Shown: positions 7,840-14,910 of the stretch, piece after piece
Numbering within the stretch: position 1 is the stretch's first letter
Layout: each line of letters opens with the position of its first letter
The notes under the pieces: generated by a model
The model's input: only the letters and a program-made list of their open reading frames with translations
What the model was told of the DNA's origin: nothing
Database searches by the model: none
Assembly (NCBI GenBank): GCA_964355085.1
Contig: CAYHBW010000004.1
Coordinates: forward strand, 1 to 47,337
DNA from: REEB48 sp964355085
Lineage (GTDB): Bacteria; Patescibacteriota; Minisyncoccia; UBA6257; 02-FULL-45-10c
Length of the DNA stretch: 47,337 nucleotides
Direction of reading: 5' to 3'
Position numbers and translations under genes: made by a program

Positions 7840-8298
7840 ATGATGTCTGAATTTTTTCGTCCTGAAAATACGGAGCTTTTCAAACAGCTTCTCCTGGCTC
7901 TTTTTTTGGGGGCGACCATAGGTATCGAGCGGGAAGTCGCCCATAAATCCGCCGGCATGCGGACGCATGCGCTTGTCGCGCTCGGGTCGGCATTATTCAC
8001 GATAATTTCCCGGTCGCTTACCGGTCCGACTATAGATCCGACCCGTATTGCAGCCCAGATTGTGACTGGAATCGGTTTTCTCGGAGCCGGGATGATCGTA
8101 TTCGATCAGTCGAGAGTCAAAGGACTGACGACCGCTGCCGGAGTCTGGACTGCCGCCGCCATCGGAATGGCAGTCGGATTCGATATGAACGCCCTGGCAG
8201 TTTTCGCCTCGATTCTGACAATCCTGGTTTTCGTGGTCCTTTGGCCGGTTGAAAGGAGGTTTGTGAAAAGATTTTCTTCGCGCGAAGACGGAGAATGA
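7840..8298 (+). CDS. MgtC/SapB family membrane protein
   Basis: A 152-residue inner-membrane protein with about four transmembrane helices. Family signature: LFLGATIGIEREVAHKSAGMRTHALVALGS at the N-terminal half (given in parts: GATIGIERE, AGMRTHALVALG) and TGIGFLGAG followed by VKGLTTAAGVWTAAAIG. MgtC-like proteins are linked to magnesium or phosphate homeostasis and acid tolerance; the substrate here is not known. The C-terminal ACT-like domain of long MgtC proteins is absent, as in short family members. Its start is one base after the upstream stop and its TGA overlaps the next ATG (ATGA), so the three genes are probably co-translated. Confidence 0.9.
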   Translation: MMSEFFRPENTELFKQLLLALFLGATIGIEREVAHKSAGMRTHALVALGSALFTIISRSLTGPTIDPTRIAAQIVTGIGFLGAGMIVFDQSRVKGLTTAAGVWTAAAIGMAVGFDMNALAVFASILTILVFVVLWPVERRFVKRFSSREDGE

Positions 8299-9425
8299 TC
8301 AATTTTCTTAAAAACATACTTCAGCCGGCAAGTATGCTCTCCGGAATAATCATCGGGGCGGGAGTTTTCTCCCTCCCTTATGTTTTTTTATCCGCCGGTC
8401 TTGCGACAAGCTTTTTTTATCTCGGTTTTTTCGGATTGATCTATATATTCCTCTATTTCATCTACGCCGACATCATAGTCCGTACGGCCGGCGAGCACCG
8501 CTTTGTCGGTTATGCGGATATATACCTGGGAAAAGCCGGACTTTCAATCTCCCTCCTCATCGGACTTTTACAGCTTTTTTTTGTGATGACGATTTATCTC
8601 ATTCTTGCGCCGAGTTTTTCCAAGCTTTTCATCGGCGGCGATGCCGTTTATCATCTGTTCGCATTCTGGTTGGCGGGATCGGCTCTGATTTTTCTGGACA
8701 GCAGAAAACTGGCATTTTCGGAGTTCCTCATAGTCATAGGGATCGCACTTATAATGGCGCTGATATTTTTCCTGGGATTACCGGCGTTCATTTTTTCCGG
8801 CATTTCTTTCGGTTCCCTTGATTTGTCGAAATTCCTTTCAGTCGGACCGATTCTTTTCGCCCTTTCCGGTAGTCTGGCGGTTCCGGAAATATTCGGTTAT
8901 TTCCGAGACGCTAAAATCCCTCTTTCCTATATGAAAAACTCCCTTGCGCTCGGCGGATTTGTTCCGATTTTGGCATACGGAGGTTTTGTAATGGGGATAA
9001 TCGGTCTTTCCGGAGTTGTCTCCGAAGATTCCGTTTCCGGCCTGATCGGAAATGTGCCGGATATCCTGCTTTGGCTGGTGGGGATTCTCGGAATTTTTTC
9101 GCTTGTGAGTTCCTATATAATTGTCGGTACGAATGTCAGAAAAATAATCCGGCAGGATCTGAAAATGCAGGCATTGGCAGGCGGATCAGCCGCTGTTTTT
9201 CTGCCGATTGCTCTTTATTTCGCCGGTTTCCAGAGTTTTTTGGGTGCGGTTTCGTTCGTCGGAACTTTATTTTTGCCGATGGAGAGCATTCTGCTGATTC
9301 TCATCTGGCTTCAGGTGAATAAAATATCCAAAGTTCCGCCGATGTTCGCCGGCCGATGGACCAGGATCGCTGTTCCGGTGATCTTATTCGTGTTTTTTGT
9401 CAGTCTCTTTTATGCGATACTATAA
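8295..9425 (+). CDS. amino acid permease (aromatic/AroAAP-like, APC superfamily)
   Basis: A 376-residue polytopic membrane protein with about 11 hydrophobic segments. The N-terminal helix contains the unwound-helix signature IIIGAGVFSLPY, typical of the aromatic amino acid/Mtr-type permeases and related eukaryotic Aa_trans proteins. Later GSLAVPEIFGYFRD matches the conserved loop of this family. It is somewhat shorter than E. coli TyrP/Mtr (about 400). It probably imports an amino acid by cation symport; specificity cannot be read from the sequence. The start overlaps the MgtC stop by 4 bases. Confidence 0.8.
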   Translation: MINFLKNILQPASMLSGIIIGAGVFSLPYVFLSAGLATSFFYLGFFGLIYIFLYFIYADIIVRTAGEHRFVGYADIYLGKAGLSISLLIGLLQLFFVMTIYLILAPSFSKLFIGGDAVYHLFAFWLAGSALIFLDSRKLAFSEFLIVIGIALIMALIFFLGLPAFIFSGISFGSLDLSKFLSVGPILFALSGSLAVPEIFGYFRDAKIPLSYMKNSLALGGFVPILAYGGFVMGIIGLSGVVSEDSVSGLIGNVPDILLWLVGILGIFSLVSSYIIVGTNVRKIIRQDLKMQALAGGSAAVFLPIALYFAGFQSFLGAVSFVGTLFLPMESILLILIWLQVNKISKVPPMFAGRWTRIAVPVILFVFFVSLFYAIL

Positions 9426-9473
9426 AGGTAACCATTAAAGTCGAAAGTCCACGAAGTTAAAATAAATAAAAAT

Positions 9474-9980
9474 ATGTCCAAGAAACCAAATACAAAAGGA
9501 GGAATACTTTCCACCCCAAGAAAAACAAAAGAAGCGCATGCGAAAAAAGGCCTTGTGATCTGCGAGAGCTGCGATATCTATAATTTCAAGAAGGGCTGGC
9601 ATCATGACGCGGATTCTTTTGTGTCCAAGCGGGAAAGCAAGGATATTCCGGTCAGCTTCGCTCTTTGCCCGGCCTGCGCGATGATTAACGGCAAAAGATA
9701 CGGCGGGAAAGTCATGGTCAAAAATATTCCGCCTGCGCAGAAAAAAGATCTTATGAATATGGTAAAAGGATATTGCGACCGCGCTTTCAGCCAGGATCCG
9801 CTCGACCGTCTCATCGGAGTCGTTCAGGACGGAAATTCGCTTGTCATCACTGTCACGAAAAATCAGCTTGCCCAGCGGCTGGCCAAAAAAATAAAAGACG
9901 CCTTCAACAAGGTGAAAGTCTCCAATTTGAATATGCGCGAGCAGGGAGATGTCGCGAATATCACTGTTGAGTTTTTGTAA
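9474..9980 (+). CDS. BCAM0308-like zinc-ribbon protein
   Basis: A 168-residue soluble protein with two CxxC pairs, ICESCDIY (about residue 30) and LCPACAM (about 65), probably one zinc ribbon. The downstream segment DPLDRLIGVVQDGNSLVITV and NQLAQRLAKKI matches the remembered pattern of the BCAM0308 family (an NMD3-like annotation is also common). Function unknown; it may be RNA- or ribosome-associated. The N-terminus is basic. It precedes tRNA-Arg(CCG) by 43 bases on the same strand and could be co-transcribed with it. Confidence 0.65.
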   Translation: MSKKPNTKGGILSTPRKTKEAHAKKGLVICESCDIYNFKKGWHHDADSFVSKRESKDIPVSFALCPACAMINGKRYGGKVMVKNIPPAQKKDLMNMVKGYCDRAFSQDPLDRLIGVVQDGNSLVITVTKNQLAQRLAKKIKDAFNKVKVSNLNMREQGDVANITVEFL

Positions 9981-10023
9981 AATTAATATAATCTTAGGTG
10001 TACAGGCCTGCCCCTGCACCTAT

Positions 10024-10095
10024 GTCCCCATAGCTTAATGGATAAAGCGTAGCCCTCCGAAGGCTGAGATTGTGGTTCGATTCCACATGGGGACA
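10024..10095 (+). tRNA. tRNA-Arg(CCG)
   Basis: A 72-nt cloverleaf: acceptor GTCCCCA/TGGGGAC, anticodon loop CTCCGAA (anticodon CCG, reads CGG), T-loop GGTTCGATTCC. Discriminator A; no encoded CCA. Debris resembling other tRNA 3' halves follows at 10111-10222. Confidence 0.93.
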
Positions 10096-10110
10096 CAAAT
10101 TATTTAACAT

Positions 10111-10222
10111 AGGTGTCGGGGTTCGATTCCTGTCGAGGACACAAAGCCCTCTCTCCGAGCCGTTGGCTCTACGAGCCGGAGGCCGAAGGATGAGATCGAG
10201 GTTCGATCCCTAGCTAGGATCC
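10111..10222 (+). pseudogene. tRNA-like remnants
   Basis: Two segments look like T-arm plus acceptor without a 5' half: GGGGTTCGATTCCTGTCGAG (around 10117-10136) and GAGGTTCGATCCCTAGCTAG (around 10197-10216). Between them lies a hairpin-rich stretch (GAGCCGTTGGCTC). No complete cloverleaf can be drawn. They probably represent decayed tRNA copies left by duplication or integration beside tRNA-Arg. Confidence 0.55.
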
Positions 10223-10296
10223 AGATTTGACTTTGGCTTGATTTTCTGTTAATATATTCATCAGTAGTTGATGTTCCTTGAAAAGGAGGCGCGGCA
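10223..10296 (+). promoter_or_regulatory. promoter and leader, copy 1 of a duplicated unit
   Basis: CCAGATTTGACT contains the -35 TTGACT (10229-10234); 17 bases later TAATAT (10252-10257). The leader CATCAGTAGTTGATG continues to TTGAAAAGGAG. The same modules occur at 10731-10799. Confidence 0.75.
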
Positions 10297-10560
10297 ATGA
10301 AAAGAGTCTTAGGTTTGGTTTTGGTCACATTAATTTTTGCTGGATGCAAACAAGACCCAGTTTCCAAATCACGAACTAATAATCCAAAGATTGATGCGGA
10401 AATTTTGTTTGATTATGATGGTTGTCGAGTTTACCGATTTGTTGACGGTGGTTATGAGCGTTATTTTGCCCGCTGCAGTTCTTCAACAAGCACTTCATGG
10501 AATGAACAGCACGGAAAACATTCATCGCCAAGAGAGATAACAACTGTAGAAGAAAAGTAA
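10297..10560 (+). CDS. small lipoprotein (DUF4884-like)
   Basis: An 87-residue exported lipoprotein. A short basic start and hydrophobic core are followed by the lipobox FAGC, with the lipidated Cys at residue 17. The mature part has CRVYRFVDGGYERYFARC, two Cys flanking a Tyr/Phe-rich hairpin; this resembles, from memory, the DUF4884 lipoproteins seen in phages and Bacteroidetes. Function unknown. AAGGAGG ends 8 bases before ATG 10297. The gene has a private promoter and terminator. Codon use is more AT-rich than the ORFan at 6097. Confidence 0.8.
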   Translation: MKRVLGLVLVTLIFAGCKQDPVSKSRTNNPKIDAEILFDYDGCRVYRFVDGGYERYFARCSSSTSTSWNEQHGKHSSPREITTVEEK

Positions 10561-10568
10561 TAATTACC

Positions 10569-10605
10569 GACCGTTGGTTTTCTATATACCAACGGTCTTT
10601 TTTTA
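10569..10605 (+). terminator. rho-independent terminator
   Basis: Stem GACCGTTGG/CCAACGGTC (9 bp) followed by a run of T. The next 125 bases (10606-10730) show nothing recognisable. Confidence 0.85.
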
Positions 10606-10730
10606 TAAACTATAGTGAGTTACGGGATGGAGTAAGTTTATGCATTGGCGTATTCTCTTAAATCTGGCATATAAACATATTCATTTTCCCGTTGGATGAT
10701 GGTTCTAACGTCATTTACAATGGCACCCAG

Positions 10731-10799
10731 ATTTGACTCTAAGTAAATTTTATCGTAATGTATCAATCAGTAGTTAATGCTCATTGAAAAGGAGATGAA
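10731..10799 (+). promoter_or_regulatory. promoter and leader, copy 2 of a duplicated unit
   Basis: CCAGATTTGACT again supplies TTGACT; after 17 bases TAATGT; then ATCAGTAGTTAATG and TTGAAAAGGAG. Spacer and inter-box bases have diverged from copy 1 while the boxes have not. Confidence 0.75.
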
Positions 10800-11222
10800 A
10801 TGAAGGATCATGAAGATTTGGATAAATTTAGAAAGAAGTTGATAGATTTAGCCGTAGAAGAAGTGCGTGCAAGAATAGAGCATTTTGGAGTTATTTCTGA
10901 TGAACGGCTAAAGTATCGTTGGAATCTATCTGATGTAGAAAGAGAGCATGTGAAGAGTTGCAATTTGTGCAGGAGCAGAATGAATTTTTTATATCACAAT
11001 TCATCATCTGAAGAGCGCAAGCTGGTGATGAGAAAGGGACTTCAAAAGAGTCGTGAATTAACTCTTGCCGAAATTGAGGAGATGCTCAATTTAATTATTG
11101 AAGATGGAGTTCATCAAGAAGATTGCCCCTGTGAGTTGTTGATTGAGATTGTCAATAAATCTTTCGGTTGGAAAGTGCTTCCTCGTAGGCCGAATTTTAT
11201 AGAAAGAATTTTCGGATTCTGA
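10800..11222 (+). CDS. hypothetical protein with H-x3-C-x2-C motif
   Basis: A 140-residue charged, soluble protein. Residues H50, C54 and C57 form H-x3-C-x2-C, the pattern of zinc-binding anti-sigma (ZAS/zf-HC2) domains. Unlike classical anti-sigma factors there is no transmembrane helix. A second Cys pair, CPC, is at about residue 107. AAGGAG lies just upstream of ATG 10800. Promoter/leader modules are shared with the lipoprotein gene upstream, so the two may be co-regulated. A sigma-binding role is only a guess from the motif. Confidence 0.75.
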   Translation: MKDHEDLDKFRKKLIDLAVEEVRARIEHFGVISDERLKYRWNLSDVEREHVKSCNLCRSRMNFLYHNSSSEERKLVMRKGLQKSRELTLAEIEEMLNLIIEDGVHQEDCPCELLIEIVNKSFGWKVLPRRPNFIERIFGF

Positions 11223-11233
11223 AAATATCAATC

Positions 11234-11258
11234 AAACGCTAACCAGGCGTTTTTTTAT
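11234..11258 (+). terminator. rho-independent terminator
   Basis: Stem AACGC/GCGTT with loop taaccag, then a T-run. It is directly followed by TGTTAAAAT (11267-11275), an extended -10 that ends 6 bases before ATG 11282. Confidence 0.75.
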
Positions 11259-11281
11259 TTTTTTAATGTTAAAATTAAATC

Positions 11282-11755
11282 ATGTTAAGGTTTTTATCAA
11301 AACTATTTTTCATAAGCTTCCTGCTTAATTTCACCTGGGAGATTTCCCAGATGGGATTTTACAGCACGCTCGGCATGGGTGATATTTCCGATTATTGGAA
11401 TTTTGTCCTGATCCACTGGCAAGTTTCTCTTAAAGATGCGCTCATGGTTGTTTTAGTTTGTTTAGCCATCGGACTTATTTTCAGAGACTTACCGTGGTTT
11501 AAAAATATAAATAAAAAATGGATACTATTACTTGCGCTGCCGATTTGGCAGGCGGTCATCGAGTATTATTCCGTCTATGTGTATGGAAGATGGGGATATG
11601 CGGAATCCATGCCGTTGATATCAGGAATAGGCCTTCTTCCGATTCTGCAGATGCTGATATTGCCAAGTATTGCGATATTGCTTTCCCGTGGAGTATTCTC
11701 TGATTCCTGTCTTCGGCATGTAAGTGCGTCTGCCCCGCAACATGCGGTGGAATAG
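11282..11755 (+). CDS. hypothetical four-helix membrane protein
   Basis: A 157-residue integral membrane protein of unknown function. Hydrophobic segments lie at about residues 5-20, 50-70, 80-98 and 118-137. Conserved-looking residues in the first segment (NFTWEISQMGFY) and the third (WQAVIEYYSVYVYGRWGY) suggest a real family rather than random hydrophobic sequence. There is no Shine-Dalgarno; an extended -10 sits 6 bases before the ATG. The soluble C-terminal tail of about 20 residues has no motif. Confidence 0.7.
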   Translation: MLRFLSKLFFISFLLNFTWEISQMGFYSTLGMGDISDYWNFVLIHWQVSLKDALMVVLVCLAIGLIFRDLPWFKNINKKWILLLALPIWQAVIEYYSVYVYGRWGYAESMPLISGIGLLPILQMLILPSIAILLSRGVFSDSCLRHVSASAPQHAVE

Positions 11756-11842
11756 GCGAATAAGCGTATAAATTTTTAAACTTGCTTTAACTCTGTTCAT
11801 CGGATAACGTATAGTTAGTTTTCTTGACAGTTGAAAGGAGAA

Positions 11843-13147
11843 ATGAAAATCTTGAAAAGATCGGTTTTGGCGACCCTCGCCTGCTTATCTTTGGCATTCG
11901 GATATCTTGTGTATAAGCACGGCCATGTACTGGTCTATCTTTATGATTTTCCTAAACCGACGGAAGCGCAGGCGGAATATCCCGATTATGACTTTCGAAG
12001 TTTCGGGGCTTCCATAAAGGCCGGTTATGCGAAACGGGATATAACTCCCGGTCGTTTTTCCTGGGTGGCCGGTTTCATGCCGCCACACCCGGGTCTTTCC
12101 ATAAAGGACCGTCTTTGGGTGAAGAGTCTCGCGTTACGGGATAAAAACGGCGAAATTGCGGTTTTTGTTTCCTGCGATCTGATCGGTCTTTTGCCAGATG
12201 AGCTTAAGAAGATTTTTTCACTTGTGAAAAATGTTCCGAGGGATAGGATTTTCATCACTACGACCCATACGCATTCCGGTCCGGATACAATGGGTCTTTG
12301 GATCTGGAAAAACGAGAAGTACATGAGGCGTCTCCGTTCGCAGATCGCCGAAGCCATTGATTTTTCAGTCATTAAACTCACTGATTCGAAGATGAGATTC
12401 GGAACCGGCAGGTTAGACGGGCTGGTTAACGGAAGAGACGAGAATCCGCCTGACGGAACAGTCTCCGTCATTCAGGTCTTGTCTTCTTATCGGAACCGAT
12501 ATGATTCTGAAAATGAAATCGTTACGCTGGTGAATTTCGCCTGTCATCCGGATGTGGTTCAGGGATTGCAATTCACCGCGGACTTTCCGTATTTTCTGGA
12601 AAAGCGCCTCAAGGCCAGAGTCGGCGGCGAGGTGATGTTCATTCCGGGAGCTATCGGAGGAGTTCAGCCGAATACCGACCGTCGTTCCGGACATGATTTC
12701 GTCAGGAAATTAGGGGAAATGCTCGCCGATGAGGTCGTGTCTGCGATGAGTAAGCCGGATATTCCGCGCGACGCGAGCATCCGGATCAGGAAGTTGTCCG
12801 TCAGTGCGCCGTTCGAAAATACCGGCCTTTTGAAAAAAGCCGATGATTACGGATTGATTTCAAATATCCGGGACGGAAAAGGAGATGTTTCCTCCGAAGT
12901 CAGCCGGATTGACATAGGTCCGCTGAAAATCCTTACTGTGCCTGGCGAATTATTCCCGAAAATCTGGTGGAAGGTGAAAAGAGACGGGAGTACCCTGATG
13001 TTCGGACTGGCCAACGGCGAGTTCGGATATATTCTTCTTCCGGAGGATTACCATTCAGGAAAAAATGATTATCACGCGAGTGTTTCCGTCGGCCCGACAT
13101 TCGGGACGCGGATCCTCGAAGCGCTTGAGAAGCTGATGGTGGATTGA
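11843..13147 (+). CDS. neutral ceramidase-like membrane-anchored hydrolase
   Basis: A 434-residue protein. The ATG at 11843 follows AAGGAG; the upstream in-frame TTG (11831) is not used because the Shine-Dalgarno lies inside that extension. Residues 4-25 form a signal anchor (VLATLACLSLAFGYLVY). The body has neutral/alkaline ceramidase superfamily motifs: AGYAKRDITPG near the N-terminus, TTTHTHSGPD near residue 150, and NFACHPDVVQG near 230. In ceramidases these His residues bind zinc. Bacteria like this do not normally make ceramide, so the substrate may be a host lipid or another amide. It is monocistronic and a terminator follows. Confidence 0.75.
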   Translation: MKILKRSVLATLACLSLAFGYLVYKHGHVLVYLYDFPKPTEAQAEYPDYDFRSFGASIKAGYAKRDITPGRFSWVAGFMPPHPGLSIKDRLWVKSLALRDKNGEIAVFVSCDLIGLLPDELKKIFSLVKNVPRDRIFITTTHTHSGPDTMGLWIWKNEKYMRRLRSQIAEAIDFSVIKLTDSKMRFGTGRLDGLVNGRDENPPDGTVSVIQVLSSYRNRYDSENEIVTLVNFACHPDVVQGLQFTADFPYFLEKRLKARVGGEVMFIPGAIGGVQPNTDRRSGHDFVRKLGEMLADEVVSAMSKPDIPRDASIRIRKLSVSAPFENTGLLKKADDYGLISNIRDGKGDVSSEVSRIDIGPLKILTVPGELFPKIWWKVKRDGSTLMFGLANGEFGYILLPEDYHSGKNDYHASVSVGPTFGTRILEALEKLMVD

Positions 13148-13151
13148 GGTG

Positions 13152-13178
13152 CCCCCGATTTTGGTCGGGGGATTTTTA
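13152..13178 (+). terminator. rho-independent terminator
   Basis: Stem CCCCCGA/TCGGGGG with loop ttttgg, then TTTTTA. Confidence 0.85.
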
Positions 13179-13219
13179 TGCTTATGGAAATTTTATCCGT
13201 AATTCTTTATCCTTAATTC

Positions 13220-14473
13220 ATGAAGTTCGCTGCCGATCTGCACATACATTCCAAATATTCCAGGGCGGTTTCCCGCAGTATGATTCCGGAAGAACTGGAC
13301 CGCTGGGCTGATGACAAGGGGATTCTTGTCATGGGAACTGGGGATTTCACCCATCCGGCCTGGATTAAGGAAATAAAGGAAAAACTGGAGCCGGCGGAAC
13401 AAGGACTTTTCCGGCTGAAGAAAAAATATAAGCTTCCTACCATGAAGGGCTCTTTCGCCGATACCCGATTCATGCTTTCGGTGGAGATTTCCTGCATATA
13501 TTCCAGAGGCGGGAAAACCCGCCGCGTTCATCATGTAGTCATGGTTCCGGATATCGATTCGGCGGAAAAAATAAACAGACAGCTTTCCTTTGTCGGAAAA
13601 CTTGCTTCCGACGGCCGGCCGATCCTCGGTCTTGATTCCGAGGAGTTGGCGAATATAGTTTTCAGCGTCAATGAAAACGCGGTCATTGTTCCGGCCCATG
13701 CCTGGACACCGTGGTTCGGCGTTCTCGGGTCAATGTCCGGGTTCGATTCTCTTGAGGAGTGTTTCGGAAAATATACGGATAAAATTTTTGCGATTGAAAC
13801 AGGACTTTCGTCCGATCCCGGGATGAATTGGCGCGTTCCTATGCTGGATAAGATAGCGTTCATTTCCAATTCAGATTCCCATAGTCTTCAGCGAATAGGC
13901 CGGGAGATGAATATTTTCAACTGCGAACTTTCTTATGACGGAATCATGGATGCGATTAAATCCAGAAATCCGAAGAAATTTTTGAATACCGTGGAATTCT
14001 TTCCGGAAGAAGGCAAATATCATTACGACGGTCATCGCGCCTGCGGAGTGATGATGATTCCCGAAGAGAGTCGGAAGCTGAATGGAATATGCCCGAAATG
14101 CGGTAAAAAAATGACTCTCGGAGTTGTTTATCGCGTCGGAGAGCTGGCGGATAAAAACAGGCCGGATGGTTACAAGGATCCGAAGAGGGTGCCTTTCATG
14201 AATTTCGTGACTCTGGATTCGATAATCGGCGAAGCGCTGGATAAAGGGAGGGCGACAAAAACCGTAATGCGGGAGTATGAAAAACTCATAAAAGCATTCG
14301 GATCCGAATTCAATCTGCTCAATGATGTTCCGATAAAAGACATCGAAGTCGAGACGAATGAAATCATTGCCGAGGGCGTGAATCGCGTCCGGAGCGGAAA
14401 ACTCTCCATTTCTCCAGGATATGACGGGGAATTCGGGACGATAAAGATTTTCAATGACAATGAGAGGGGGTAA
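13220..14473 (+). CDS. endonuclease Q-like PHP-domain nuclease
   Basis: A 417-residue protein matching EndoQ, which cleaves DNA 5' of deaminated bases (uracil, hypoxanthine) and abasic sites. Motifs: PHP motif DLHIHSKYS at residues 6-14, GTGDFTHPAW near 47, VEISCIY near 90, and PAHAWTPWFG near 155. The PHP motif SNSDSHSLQRIG follows near 216. A zinc-finger region starts with HRACGV and CPKCGKKMTLGVVYRV near 275-305. All metal-binding His/Asp residues appear intact. EndoQ is best known in Thermococcales and some bacteria. A TATCCT 6 bases before ATG may be a leaderless -10. A terminator follows. Confidence 0.85.
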   Translation: MKFAADLHIHSKYSRAVSRSMIPEELDRWADDKGILVMGTGDFTHPAWIKEIKEKLEPAEQGLFRLKKKYKLPTMKGSFADTRFMLSVEISCIYSRGGKTRRVHHVVMVPDIDSAEKINRQLSFVGKLASDGRPILGLDSEELANIVFSVNENAVIVPAHAWTPWFGVLGSMSGFDSLEECFGKYTDKIFAIETGLSSDPGMNWRVPMLDKIAFISNSDSHSLQRIGREMNIFNCELSYDGIMDAIKSRNPKKFLNTVEFFPEEGKYHYDGHRACGVMMIPEESRKLNGICPKCGKKMTLGVVYRVGELADKNRPDGYKDPKRVPFMNFVTLDSIIGEALDKGRATKTVMREYEKLIKAFGSEFNLLNDVPIKDIEVETNEIIAEGVNRVRSGKLSISPGYDGEFGTIKIFNDNERG

Positions 14474-14475
14474 AA

Positions 14476-14500
14476 GCGGTCCGGCGACCGTTTTTTATTT
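14476..14500 (+). terminator. rho-independent terminator
   Basis: Stem CGGTC-cggc-GACCG followed by TTTTTTATTT. Confidence 0.75.
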
Positions 14501-14532
14501 AAAGTCCGTAAGAGGGTATAATATAAGTGAAT

Positions 14533-14910
14533 ATGGATAAGATCATAAACATGCAATTTCTGGATATATCTTTTTTATATATAGCCACCCATCTCGGCAG
14601 GAGAGCCCTGGATTTTTTCCGTCATTGGTATGTTGACGGTTTTTTGCGGTCAGTGGACTGGACTCTCGGAATTTTGGAGCGTCTGGACAAGAAATTCGCC
14701 GTTAGGATAACCGTAAAAAATTGGTTTCAGCCGCTGTTTCAGGATTACACTTTGATAGGATACATCTGGGGATTTATTTTCAGGACAATCAGGATTTTCA
14801 TCGGTCTGTCGGTCTATCTGGCGTTCATACTGTCGGCCGCCATTTTATTCGCCGGTTGGGCGGCTTTCCCGCTGTTTGTAATTTATCAGATTTTTTCTAA
14901 TTTCAGATGA
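14533..14910 (+). CDS. small membrane protein of the Clp operon
   Basis: A 125-residue protein with two clustered hydrophobic helices in the second half (about 77-93 and 97-120), preceded by an aromatic-rich region with conserved-looking RRALDFFRHWYVDGF. I do not recognise a family. TATAAT (14517-14522) lies 10 bases before ATG 14533; an in-frame GTG at 14527 is an alternative start. The stop overlaps the next start (ATGA), so it is translationally coupled to the membrane-anchored Clp ATPase and probably acts with it. Confidence 0.7.
   Translation: MDKIINMQFLDISFLYIATHLGRRALDFFRHWYVDGFLRSVDWTLGILERLDKKFAVRITVKNWFQPLFQDYTLIGYIWGFIFRTIRIFIGLSVYLAFILSAAILFAGWAAFPLFVIYQIFSNFR

Noticed and set aside
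10104..10367. Minus-strand open frame over the tRNA debris
   Set aside because: It overlaps tRNA-like sequence and the promoter of the lipoprotein gene and has no similarity to a protein family.
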